From the NCBI GenBank assembly GCA_050950465.1, contig JBMNHQ010000001.1, positions 310,001 to 374,000 of the forward strand: DNA of 64,000 nucleotides, in the 5' to 3' direction. Of this stretch, positions 25,226 through 33,122 are shown piece after piece (the first letter of the stretch is position 1; every line of letters begins with the position of its first letter). The DNA comes from CAZRIZ01 sp050950465 (lineage in GTDB: Bacteria > Patescibacteriota > Saccharimonadia > Saccharimonadales > Saccharimonadaceae). The notes under the pieces are model-generated. The model searched no databases and was not told the origin of the DNA. It was given only the letters and a program-made list of their open reading frames with translations. A program made the translations under genes and the position numbers.

Positions 25226-26563
25226 ATGTCAGAAAAAGCTAAAGATCTAGATCAAAAATTACCAGAAATCGTGTTAGCTCATGATACTGAAGTTGTCGAA
25301 AAGATTGGTCAGTTAGCTTTGATGGTGGAAAACGACTTAAGTCCTGAACAAAAACGTCAGGAAAAGCTAAAGCGTGGCATCAAGGTGGTTATTGGCGGGC
25401 CGTCGCAATCTGGCAAATCGGTTACTATCGAGGCTTTGAATAATAATTTAGAACAATACGGAACTTTTTCTCTTAATGCCAGCCCTGATGGCGAGGGGCG
25501 TTGGTTGCAGCAAAATTATCAGGATGAGAGAGTGCGCAGTTGGCGTGAGAAAGGTGAATACAGCCGAGAATTTGTCGAGAGTTGTCGCGGTTGGATTGAT
25601 AAGTGGGATGGCCCACTTATGTTGATTGATATTGGTGGCAAGATTGACGACGACAAAGCGCGTATTGTAGATGGAGCGACACACGCGGTGATTTTATCAA
25701 ACAATTTGTCAAAGGTGCCAGAGTGGCAAAGTTTTTTTGAAAATCAGGGGTTGGAAGTAATCGCTAAGTTGCATAGCCACCATGATGGCAATAAAGACTT
25801 ACAGATTGCGACCGATTCTGAGCAATTAGTTGGCTCGGTGCATCGCCTAGAAAGAGGTGAGCCCGCGGCTAGTCGTGAAACAATTAAGCAGTTGGCGGGC
25901 AAAATCCAAGAACTAGTTGAAAATAATACAGTATACCAAGAGGCTCACAAAAACGACACCAAGAACCTACTTGAAATCTGCATACCAGAAGTTTTTGACG
26001 ATTTGCCACACGAGAAAGCTTCTGATGGCTCTGAGCACAAAACGATTTTGCGCTCAGCCATACCAGTTATTTATGAAAAAGTGCGCCAAATTGGTCCGCG
26101 ACCAGCTTGGCTTGATGGTCGGATTAGTGCTTGGGAAGCGGTGGCTTATGCATCTGCTTTTGCTGATATTGGTAGTCAGGATATACGGCTAAGGAGTCCA
26201 GATGGTTTTGTGCCGATTGTTCCTTTGGCGGAGAGCGAGAAAGCTACTGCTGATTGGTATGAAGCGCCAGTGGACTACGGCGAGTTTGCTGGTCGTCCAG
26301 TTTATCTCCTACACAATACGGTTGACAGGAATCGGCCGCTTTCGCCAGATGACCTGAATAAAATCACTGTTCCAAAAATGCCAGAGGAATCGATCGTGGT
26401 TATATCAACCAAAGGACCAAATTGGCTTAAGGCTTCGATGGCGCTGGGATATAAAGATAAGGTGCATTCAATCGCGACTTTTCATCCAGCCGAAGGGTCG
26501 ACAATTGCTTGGTCGTCTGATAAAGATCTGCTTGGCCAAGTAATACCACTAAAAAATCAATAA
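25226..26563 (+). CDS. P-loop NTPase fused to a Csx3-like domain
   Basis: 445 residues. After a helical N-terminus comes a Walker A (GGPSQSGKSV, about 57-66), SPDGEGRW (about 87-93), a Walker-B-like LMLIDIGGK and then ATHAVILSNN. This is the NTPase module known fused to Csx3. The C-terminus (about 345-442) resembles Csx3: RPLSPDDLNKITVPKM, VVISTKGPNWLKASMALGYK, then FHPAEG where Csx3 ring nucleases have YDPRLG. Csx3 (Crn3) degrades cyclic tetra-adenylate in type III CRISPR immunity. The DxR of that motif is absent here, so cA4 cleavage is doubtful. No cas gene or CRISPR array lies in the window. It converges with the TrmB regulator (2 bases apart). Confidence 0.75.
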   Translation: MSEKAKDLDQKLPEIVLAHDTEVVEKIGQLALMVENDLSPEQKRQEKLKRGIKVVIGGPSQSGKSVTIEALNNNLEQYGTFSLNASPDGEGRWLQQNYQDERVRSWREKGEYSREFVESCRGWIDKWDGPLMLIDIGGKIDDDKARIVDGATHAVILSNNLSKVPEWQSFFENQGLEVIAKLHSHHDGNKDLQIATDSEQLVGSVHRLERGEPAASRETIKQLAGKIQELVENNTVYQEAHKNDTKNLLEICIPEVFDDLPHEKASDGSEHKTILRSAIPVIYEKVRQIGPRPAWLDGRISAWEAVAYASAFADIGSQDIRLRSPDGFVPIVPLAESEKATADWYEAPVDYGEFAGRPVYLLHNTVDRNRPLSPDDLNKITVPKMPEESIVVISTKGPNWLKASMALGYKDKVHSIATFHPAEGSTIAWSSDKDLLGQVIPLKNQ

Positions 26564-26565
26564 AA

Positions 26566-27378
26566 TTATCGGCTACGCTTGATCCCAGCGATGATTGAAT
26601 CGGAATAGGCTCGGTTGTCTTCAATGATAATTTGGCAAATTTGGCGCATCGCTTCGGCGATAGCGGGGCTAGATATTATAAAAGATGTTTGGGTTTCGCC
26701 AAAGCTCACGAAAGCGGTTTTATCGCCATAGACATCGATTTCAACTGGGGCAGTGTAGCGCTTTTTGTCGATTATGGTGCGATGAAAAAGCGTTTCTTGG
26801 TCGCGACCTTCTAAGATATGTTTTCGGCCATTTTCAGTATCGATTGTGATAGCGTAGGTGTTTATGCCTAGCGCTTGACGCTTCTCGCGATAGTTGCGTA
26901 AAAATTTACGATCAAGTTTTTTGTCAAATTGTGAGCGAACTAGAAAAGTATCCTTTTTGGTGCGGATAATATCGTTGAAAATCTCTTTGATACCTTCTTC
27001 GCCTTGAAGAGTTTTAGCGCTCGGTCGTTCTGATTGGGCATAATACAGGTCAATTAAGTTCCCAACGCCTTGTTTGACCTCTTGTTCATTGCGCGTCAGA
27101 ATTTTGCGACGCTTCTCGGCTAATACCTCTAGTGCAACAGGGTGGTTGGCGCTATAAGTAGTCTTCCTACCGTCAATTTTGCGAATCAGCCCTAATTTAA
27201 GTAGTTTTTCACAAATCATATAAGCGTTAGTGCGGGTCTCGCCAGTGATTTTGGCGAGTTTAACTGGGCTAAGTTCGCCATGCTCTAAGAGTGCTAAATA
27301 AACCTTGGCTTGGCTCTCGTTGATGCCAGCTTTTTTCATAATTAGTAGATTGTTATCACGAATTTCATCTTTATCCAT
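26566..27378 (-). CDS. TrmB-family transcriptional regulator
   Basis: 270 residues. The N-terminal winged HTH (KAGINESQAKVYLALLEHGE then LSPVKLAKITGETRTNAYMI) and the short coiled linker match TrmB. The C-terminal part (from about 105: QGEEGIKEIFNDIIRTKKDT, later FHRTIIDKKRYTAPVEIDVYGDK) matches the ligand- or PLD-like sensor module of the family. The start ATG is six bases from a TATTAT, so the mRNA is probably leaderless. The upstream 19-bp inverted repeat on its own -35 suggests autoregulation. It faces the five-gene series at 27.7-32.9 kb across a shared intergenic region and may control it (inference). Confidence 0.85.
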   Translation of the reverse strand: MDKDEIRDNNLLIMKKAGINESQAKVYLALLEHGELSPVKLAKITGETRTNAYMICEKLLKLGLIRKIDGRKTTYSANHPVALEVLAEKRRKILTRNEQEVKQGVGNLIDLYYAQSERPSAKTLQGEEGIKEIFNDIIRTKKDTFLVRSQFDKKLDRKFLRNYREKRQALGINTYAITIDTENGRKHILEGRDQETLFHRTIIDKKRYTAPVEIDVYGDKTAFVSFGETQTSFIISSPAIAEAMRQICQIIIEDNRAYSDSIIAGIKRSR

Positions 27379-27384
27379 GAATCC

Positions 27385-27426
27385 ATAATAGCAACAGTTT
27401 TACCATTTGTCAATATTGATTTGACA
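27385..27426 (-). promoter_or_regulatory. trmB promoter and 19-bp inverted repeat
   Basis: On the minus strand: TTGACA (27413-27408), 17 bases, TATTAT (27390-27385). The -35 forms one arm of the inverted repeat TGTCAATATTGATTTGACA (27408-27426). The placement is typical of an autoregulatory operator. Confidence 0.65.
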
Positions 27427-27477
27427 TTTTTGGTGGCAAAACTACCTCTGTTGCGAAGACTATTCAACAAAAGTATA

Positions 27478-27506
27478 TTGACAAAAATGCAAAAGAATTA
27501 TATAAT
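27478..27506 (+). promoter_or_regulatory. Perfect consensus promoter of the A-B cassette series
   Basis: TTGACA (27478-27483), 17-base spacer, TATAAT (27501-27506). It matches the sigma70 consensus at every position, the strongest-looking promoter in the window. It is followed by a leader of about 180 nt. Confidence 0.85.
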
Positions 27507-27694
27507 GCAATCATGCTTGAAGCGACCATAGCGCTGAGAGCAAGCTCCTTAGTAATTACCTCCCTGATTAAATAAAAACGCAGTTTACAAAACAAAAGCG
27601 TCCAGCCATTTTTGCTGGTCGCTCAGTCAGTATCGGTGGATGCTGGCTGAGTCACCAGCAAAACTACGCTGAAAAATGGGGGGGAGGTGAAGAA
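27507..27694 (+). promoter_or_regulatory. Long structured 5' leader
   Basis: About 180 nt before the first gene. A nested stem spans 27606-27679: CCATTTTT/AAAAATGG, GCTGGT/ACCAGC, CTCAG/CTGAG, CAGTATC/GATGCTG (one G-T pair), capped by GGTG. The last strand of the outer stem touches the GGGGGGGAGGTG ribosome-binding site before the ATG at 27695, so folding could hide or expose translation start. This looks like a cis-regulatory RNA. No known riboswitch class is recognised. Confidence 0.6.
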
Positions 27695-28057
27695 ATGAGG
27701 AAGATTCTGTGGCTTTCACGCCATCAGATGACCACCGCTCAGCGAGAAGATCTGGAAAGGATCTATGGTGAGGTCGAAATTAAAACCTTCGACCAGACTG
27801 TAGCGTCCTGGAAGGATGTAGTCGCTGCTGGCGAGGATTGTGACGTTCTGGCAGTTGTACTGCCCCCGGCCATTTTGGCAGATCTGACCAATCCGCGCAA
27901 TAACTCTAAACCGGTTATTCGCGCTATCGCCAACCGGGTTCCCACGGGTAAAACTGTGACGAATCCGGCCACCGGTGCCGAAGAGGCCGAATACCGATTC
28001 GAGCATGCAGGTTGGGAGCGAGTCATCCGAGTCGAAATCGTGACCGAGCGGCTTTAA
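27695..28057 (+). CDS. Small GC-rich protein, unknown
   Basis: 120 residues, soluble, alpha/beta by eye. It begins MRKILWLSRHQMTTAQREDL and has a central hydrophobic strand (CDVLAVVLPPAILADL), suggesting a Rossmann-like half-domain. A strong ribosome-binding site (GGGGAGGTG) precedes the ATG. The gene is visibly richer in GC and uses different codons (CCG, ACC, CTG, GTC) than its neighbours, which suggests recent transfer. It is the first gene of the series driven by the promoter at 27478. Small proteins of this kind occur in mobile elements of Firmicutes as far as I recall; not confirmed. Function unknown. Confidence 0.7.
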   Translation: MRKILWLSRHQMTTAQREDLERIYGEVEIKTFDQTVASWKDVVAAGEDCDVLAVVLPPAILADLTNPRNNSKPVIRAIANRVPTGKTVTNPATGAEEAEYRFEHAGWERVIRVEIVTERL

Positions 28058-28288
28058 ACCCTTGGTTAGGAAAATAGACCGGTCTAGCTTTGACCGTGAG
28101 TGGGGACCTTAGTGAACCAATAAGCTAAGGCGAGACCATAAAAGCCTAACTCATTTCTCCCCAGTACTGGGGTTTAGGAGAGCGCGACCAAATAAGTCGC
28201 TCTCCGGATTTCGCGAGCTGATGCCGTTCGCCTGATGATGACCCAAGGCAGGGTCGAAAAATCAAAGTGTGTAAGAAAGGTGAATAAA
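28058..28288 (+). other. GC-rich structured intergenic segment
   Basis: Non-coding, 231 bases, with several strong inverted repeats in a row. GGTCT (28081) pairs with AGACC (28133) around CCTTAG/CTAAGG. CCCCAGTACTGGGG is a perfect 14-bp palindrome at 28159-28172. GGAGAGCGCGAC (28177) pairs with GTCGCTCTCC (28196) with one bulged base. None has a T-run, so they are not simple terminators. They may be a processed RNA, a translational control element for the next gene, or remnants of a mobile element. GC is higher than in the genes that follow. Confidence 0.5.
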
Positions 28289-29191
28289 ATGGAAAATTTA
28301 ACTAAAAAGAGTTGTGAGGCTGTGGCTAATCCAAGTTTGATTGAGGAACCAGCTGAGCTGGGTAAGCTTGCCGTGATTAGTTGCGATGCCGACTCACCGA
28401 CTGAGCCTGATGTGGAGATTGATGATTCTCTTAAGCAAATTATAGAAAAAATGAACGAAGAGGTTGAGAGAGATTGTGATTCGGAAGATATCATCAACAA
28501 CCTCGGTCAACTATTAGAGGCTGGTGCGGATATTAACGATTTAGTTCAAAAACTCATACCGTTTCATATCGTTGATAACTTATCTCAACTACTTGAGCTA
28601 GGTGCAAAGATCGATGTTAACAATCTAGTTCAAGAGCTTCATCCAGGTGTTGTCACCTACTATCTGCCTCAGTTAGCTAAAGCTGGAGCGGAAATTGATA
28701 TTAATAAACTAGTTGAAAGGCTCGGCCGAGGAGATGCAGAAGACATCCTAGAGAATCTATTTCAGATACTTGAGTTTGGTGCAGATATTAATGATCTGGT
28801 TGATAAGCTTGGGCCAACTATTATCTTCGATAATCTAACTAAGTTGGTTTCGATTGGGGCAAGAATTAATTTTGGAGTCTTGATTGAAAGATTGGGCTTT
28901 GGCTCGCATGATGTAGCTTGCAACTTAACTAAATTACTGGAGGCTGGAGCAGATGTCGATGATTTGCTTGACAAGCTTGAGCCATATGATATTGCCGATA
29001 ACCTGACTCAATTAATTGAGGCGGGAGCGAATATTGATGTCAATCGTTTGGTTATGAGACTTGAGCCAAATGAAATTGCTCGTAATAAAGAGCAACTGTT
29101 GGCGGCTGGAGCAAATCTTCGGGTCAGCGAAAGTTATATTCAAACAGATAGCGAAGATTACTTTGAAGATTATGAAGGGGAGTTCTATTGA
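28289..29191 (+). CDS. A: alpha-solenoid protein with ~28-residue repeats (short form)
   Basis: 300 residues. The ATG at 28289 is preferred over an upstream in-frame ATG because GAAAGGTGAATAAAATG precedes it, as in the next gene but one start. After about 65 residues there are about eight repeats of 26-29 residues with the pattern NLxxLLEAGADIDVNxLVxKLEP, each probably two helices. The AGADIDV turn recalls ankyrin repeats but the TPLHxA signature and length 33 are absent, so I call it an unassigned alpha-solenoid. It is acidic, with no signal peptide. It is the short paralogue of the 705-residue protein at 29948-32065. Confidence 0.75.
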   Translation: MENLTKKSCEAVANPSLIEEPAELGKLAVISCDADSPTEPDVEIDDSLKQIIEKMNEEVERDCDSEDIINNLGQLLEAGADINDLVQKLIPFHIVDNLSQLLELGAKIDVNNLVQELHPGVVTYYLPQLAKAGAEIDINKLVERLGRGDAEDILENLFQILEFGADINDLVDKLGPTIIFDNLTKLVSIGARINFGVLIERLGFGSHDVACNLTKLLEAGADVDDLLDKLEPYDIADNLTQLIEAGANIDVNRLVMRLEPNEIARNKEQLLAAGANLRVSESYIQTDSEDYFEDYEGEFY

Positions 29192-29244
29192 GATTCTTAT
29201 AATCTTGCGAACTAATGTAAAAGTGTGAAAGAAAGGTGAATAAA

Positions 29245-29922
29245 ATGGAAAAGAATGATATTAAAAGGCGCAAATTAAGAGAGATTGAGCGAGAGAGACA
29301 AGATGAGCTAGAGCTTGAAGAGATGCTAGCTGGAATTGGTGAATCCGCTGTTGACCAGTGTGTTGATGCTTCGGAAGTTGAGACCTATGTGGTGCCAAAT
29401 AGTGAAGAGCTTCATGGCACATTCCGAGAGTCGCTTTTACAGAAAGGGCGAGTTGATCGCGCTCTGGACGAGTTCTCGCAGGCTGAACATCTAATGAGTG
29501 AGCTTTTAAGTGAAGAGGCGCTGAGAGTAATACGAGCTACGCTCGAAGATGCAAGTGAAGCTAATCCTTTGACAATTGAACGAGCGGGTGGTTCGGAGCG
29601 CGTGATTATTAACAATTGTTATGGTAGCTACGGAATGTCTAATCGCTTTTTGCAAGAATTGGCAGAAATTAAAGGCGGTGACTTTGATGAGGGTTGTATT
29701 ATATTGCCAGATGGTCAGGAGCTGTATCCAGAGGATTTAAGGATGGATCAAGATGCTTTGGCTTTACTGGAAAGTCGCGGGCTAGCCTATGCTAATACGG
29801 GTTCTTCTCGCCTTAATGTTGTAGAGATTCCTCAGGGCATGAAATATCAAATTCATGAACACGATGGTGGCGAGACGATTCGACCAATTGTCAAATTTGA
29901 TGAGCGTCGTCTAATGAAGTAA
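29245..29922 (+). CDS. B: unknown family paired with the solenoid protein
   Basis: 225 residues from the ATG at 29245; a GTG three codons upstream is also in frame. It is clearly paralogous to 32114-32911. Shared blocks are RVDRAxD, LTIERAGG, LAEIKGG, a PDG..L..DLR.DQDA block, and a final VxEIPxGxK. It is acidic, with a highly charged coiled N-terminus, no signal peptide and no membrane segment. No family is recognised. It follows the solenoid gene by 53 bases and has the same GAAAGGTGAATAAAATG start context as gene A, so the pair looks like one duplicated unit. A partner or inhibitor role toward A is only a guess. Confidence 0.7.
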   Translation: MEKNDIKRRKLREIERERQDELELEEMLAGIGESAVDQCVDASEVETYVVPNSEELHGTFRESLLQKGRVDRALDEFSQAEHLMSELLSEEALRVIRATLEDASEANPLTIERAGGSERVIINNCYGSYGMSNRFLQELAEIKGGDFDEGCIILPDGQELYPEDLRMDQDALALLESRGLAYANTGSSRLNVVEIPQGMKYQIHEHDGGETIRPIVKFDERRLMK

Positions 29923-29947
29923 GAACAAAAACTGGAAGGTGTGTGAA

Positions 29948-32065
29948 ATGGAAAATAAAGAGCAATTATTTAGTGATAACAATAAAGAATCAAATCGGCC
30001 AATTCCTAGTGCAAAAAGTGAGGAACTGGGCGGTACCTCAATTGAAGTAGGTGATGAGAATGTTTGTGGCGCCGATGAAGTTTGTTATCTGGGGGCTATG
30101 GCCTTAAGCTTAGGACAGATTATCAATTACAGCGACTGGGATAACAACCAAGAGGATCAGGAGTTGTCAGAAAAATGCGGCCTTTACTTAGATGACGTTG
30201 AAAATGTTCTTCGCATAAAAGAAAAGGGCGGTCATTACACGAGCAAACTGGATGAGGTTATCAGGCGTACTGGTTGTGATAACTTCTTTACATTGTTACA
30301 GGAGATTGGGGTTAATATTGATGAGTTTACTAGTGACATGATAATATCGGAGGTTTTTTATAATCTTCCTCTATTACTTGAAGCTGGCGCCAATGTTAAT
30401 TTTAGAAAGCTGGTTGAGCATGTCCATCCTATGCAATTTGCCTATCATATGGATATAGAAACTATTACCAAATGTCTTCCACAACTTATTGAAGCTGGTA
30501 TAGACGTAGTGGATTTAGCTTTAGAGCTAGACTCCAAGATGTGGTATATTTTACCGCAACTTTCCAAAACAGATGTTGATAAGATTGTTGCCACTACGAC
30601 ACCAAGTCACATCGCAGATAATCTTTTCGAGCTTTTAAGTGCTGGGGCTGACATCGATGTTAATGCTCTGGTTGATAGCTTGGAGTCATGTGATATTGTT
30701 CAGAATCTCTCTGAACTTCTTGAGGCTGGCTCTGATGCCGACAATATTGTTAAAAGACTAGAGCCAGATCAAATTGTCAGTAACGTAAGTGAGCTTCTAG
30801 AGGCTGGTGCCGATATTAATATTGATGATTTGCTAGATAAATTAGAGCCAAAACTTGTTGTGCGGAATCTTTCTGAGCTTTTAAAAACTGGAGCTAGCAT
30901 TAACATCAATCAGATTATTCAAAAAATGGAGCCATCTGATGTTCTTTGGCACCTCTCTGAGCTTCTTGAGGCTGGCGCCAACATCAATGTTGATGACCTA
31001 GTTAGGGATTTGGGTCCATATCGGACGGCCGAAAACCTTGCGCAGTTTCTGGAGATGGGAGCGAATATTAATATAAAAGAGCTAATCAATAGTCTGGACC
31101 CAAGCGCCATCGCCTATATTGATTGGAATTTACCTCAGCTTCTTGAAATTGACGCCAGTATTGATGTCAGCAGTCTAGTCGCAAATATGAGCAATGGTTG
31201 CATAATCAAAAATCTCGCATGCATCCTTGATGCGGGGATTAGTGTTGATGTAGAGCGAATTTTTAAGAACATGCCTGATTATCGAGTTGCTAATAACATA
31301 ACTCAATTTGCCAGCGCTGGTATTGATGTTAATGACATAATCGAAAGAATCAGATGGGAAGGTGTGACGGCCGACAGACTCACTCAACTTCTCGAAGCTG
31401 GTGCTGACGTTAACGATATAGTTAAAATAATCAAATATAATGATGTTGCTAACAATCTTGTTCAGCTTATGGAAGCTGGCGCCGATGCTAACTTATTGGT
31501 AAAGAATATGTGGTCGACTGAAGTTGATGAAAATATTATTCAACTTCTCGAAGCTGGTGCGGATATTAATCTTTTGATTAACAATGTTTCTTCAGATAGT
31601 ATACCTAGGCTTATTGAGTTCGGTCTAGATTTTAACGAGGTGATTGAAAAAATTGATCCAGAAGTTATTGCCGATAACCTTACTTTGCTTATCGAGGCTG
31701 GCGTTGATATTGACGTTGATAAGCTGATTAGTAAGTTAGATGAAGATGTCGTTGTTTCTCATATGGATCAGTTTATTGCTGTTGGTGCCGAAATTGACGT
31801 TAATAAGTTAATTAGAGACATGGATTCGTTTGATATTATTCGTCATCTGCCTAAACTCATGGAAGTCGGTGTCAATATGGGTGATGTTATTGCAATTGTC
31901 AAGTCGCATGGGTTAAGGTGTGTTGCCAAAAGTTTAACTATAAAATATCTGCCAGCGGTTGCTGAGGCTACGACTGACAAAAAGTTGATATTGTCTCAAT
32001 TTAGTCGTGACGAAATAAAGCGATATCGTCGTGAATTTCGTGACGTTGGGTTGTTGGAGTGTTAA
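29948..32065 (+). CDS. A': alpha-solenoid protein with ~28-residue repeats (long form)
   Basis: 705 residues from the ATG at 29948 (GTG three codons upstream also in frame). After a unique N-terminus of about 125 residues there are about 19 repeats, for example LSELLEAGADINIDDLLDKL. Four consecutive repeats in the middle are exactly 28 residues long. Some carry a two-residue deletion, as in the short paralogue at 28289-29191. The C-terminal 60 or so residues are basic and not repetitive. No signal peptide, membrane segment or catalytic motif is seen. The elongated superhelix should be a protein-binding surface. It sits 25 bases after gene B. Confidence 0.75.
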   Translation: MENKEQLFSDNNKESNRPIPSAKSEELGGTSIEVGDENVCGADEVCYLGAMALSLGQIINYSDWDNNQEDQELSEKCGLYLDDVENVLRIKEKGGHYTSKLDEVIRRTGCDNFFTLLQEIGVNIDEFTSDMIISEVFYNLPLLLEAGANVNFRKLVEHVHPMQFAYHMDIETITKCLPQLIEAGIDVVDLALELDSKMWYILPQLSKTDVDKIVATTTPSHIADNLFELLSAGADIDVNALVDSLESCDIVQNLSELLEAGSDADNIVKRLEPDQIVSNVSELLEAGADINIDDLLDKLEPKLVVRNLSELLKTGASININQIIQKMEPSDVLWHLSELLEAGANINVDDLVRDLGPYRTAENLAQFLEMGANINIKELINSLDPSAIAYIDWNLPQLLEIDASIDVSSLVANMSNGCIIKNLACILDAGISVDVERIFKNMPDYRVANNITQFASAGIDVNDIIERIRWEGVTADRLTQLLEAGADVNDIVKIIKYNDVANNLVQLMEAGADANLLVKNMWSTEVDENIIQLLEAGADINLLINNVSSDSIPRLIEFGLDFNEVIEKIDPEVIADNLTLLIEAGVDIDVDKLISKLDEDVVVSHMDQFIAVGAEIDVNKLIRDMDSFDIIRHLPKLMEVGVNMGDVIAIVKSHGLRCVAKSLTIKYLPAVAEATTDKKLILSQFSRDEIKRYRREFRDVGLLEC

Positions 32066-32113
32066 CCAGACGAATTAGTTTATAAGTAAGTTCAAACATG
32101 AAGGGTAAATAAA

Positions 32114-32911
32114 ATGGAAGATTTAACAAAGAAGAATGGTGAAGAAAGCAACATTGAGAAAGAGTTGACTGCAGAAGAAATGACTGAAATCGGTCAAGCA
32201 GTGGTGGCGGGCTGTGTTGATGCTATGCCGGTAGAGAATAAGCGTCGAGTGCTTTGCAAGAGTGAGTTAGCCAAAATGTCGACTGAGGAGCTTTTGCAGA
32301 GAGATCGAGTTGATCGGGCGATTGATAATTTCTTTGAGGGGTGTCATTTTGTTGGTCATTTCTTTAGTGATGAGACTATAGCGGTAATCTCGGCCGCTTT
32401 AGAGGACGCTAAAAATATTAAGCATCTCACGATTGAACGGGCGGGTGGGGCAGAGAAAATCATTGCCTATGACTACTCAGATTATGCATTTAAATGCGAT
32501 GTGACGTCGGGTGAGTTTATGCGAATGTTAGCCGAAATAAAAGGCGGGTCTTATTGCCCGCCAGAACGGGAAGAGTGGGACGATGATGATGACGAAAACC
32601 ATGATGTTTATTGGCGTGGCGAAATTGTTATGCCAGATGGGCGTAGATTGTGCGAAGATGATCTTCGTTTAGATCAGGATGCTATTGAGTTGGCGGAGCG
32701 TCTGGATTGTGGCGCCTATGTCTATGAGATCCCCAAGGGCGTTAAGTGGTGGATTGGTAGAGAATATGATCCCGATAGAAACGATATTAATCATGAAACA
32801 ATTGAGTGGCTTGGCGATGAGAGCAAGGAGGGCTATAGGGATGAAGGCTGGAATTGGCGGGATCAATATCGGTATACAGACGAAGATGATGGCTACGAGA
32901 ATGAAGAATAG
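32114..32911 (+). CDS. B': second member of the unknown paired family
   Basis: 265 residues. It shares with the 225-residue protein at 29245-29922 the blocks QRDRVDRAID, LTIERAGGAEKII, MLAEIKGG, MPDGRRL, DLRLDQDA and YEIPKGVK, in the same order. It has extra acidic insertions (DDDDDENHD) and a longer acidic C-terminus rich in Tyr, Asp and Glu. The ATG is preceded by GAAGGGTAAATAAAATG, again like the other cassette starts. It is the last gene of the series; a terminator follows at 32986-33016. No function is recognised. Confidence 0.7.
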   Translation: MEDLTKKNGEESNIEKELTAEEMTEIGQAVVAGCVDAMPVENKRRVLCKSELAKMSTEELLQRDRVDRAIDNFFEGCHFVGHFFSDETIAVISAALEDAKNIKHLTIERAGGAEKIIAYDYSDYAFKCDVTSGEFMRMLAEIKGGSYCPPEREEWDDDDDENHDVYWRGEIVMPDGRRLCEDDLRLDQDAIELAERLDCGAYVYEIPKGVKWWIGREYDPDRNDINHETIEWLGDESKEGYRDEGWNWRDQYRYTDEDDGYENEE

Positions 32912-32985
32912 CGTTAAATACGAACTATAAACGTTTAACGTTATGGACTGATGTGTTCTAGCTTGACAAGCAAATTATTAAATAA

Positions 32986-33016
32986 AAGCATTCCGCCTAG
33001 GTTAGGGCGGATGCTT
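32986..33016 (+). terminator. Terminator ending the A-B series
   Basis: AAGCATTCCGCC pairs with GGCGGATGCTT around a short loop (one bulged T), followed by a short T/G-rich stretch. It separates the series from ftsK. Confidence 0.6.
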
Positions 33017-33041
33017 TGGTTCGTAGCCAAGCACGATTATC

Positions 33042-33070
33042 TTGCCAAACGTTGTAAAATATGCTACAAT
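33042..33070 (+). promoter_or_regulatory. ftsK promoter
   Basis: TTGCCA (33042-33047), 17 bases, TACAAT (33065-33070). A second TATAAT at 33103-33108 lies 14 bases before the ftsK ATG and could start a short-leader mRNA. Confidence 0.6.
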
Positions 33071-33122
33071 GTAAGTATGGAGTGATTATCGCTAAAGTGC
33101 GGTATAATAAAAATACAAACAT

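Noticed and set aside
25226..26563. Csx3-like protein as proof of a type III CRISPR system
   Set aside because: No cas10, csm/cmr genes or arrays occur in 64 kb, and the active-site motif is altered. Reported only as a repurposed domain.
28235..28288. Upstream start for the 300-aa solenoid protein
   Set aside because: The 18 extra residues have no ribosome-binding site, while the ATG at 28289 has the same start context as the paralogous cassette genes.
28289..32065. Ankyrin-repeat annotation
   Set aside because: The turn AGADI is similar, but the period is 28 rather than 33 and the TPLHxA motif is missing throughout.
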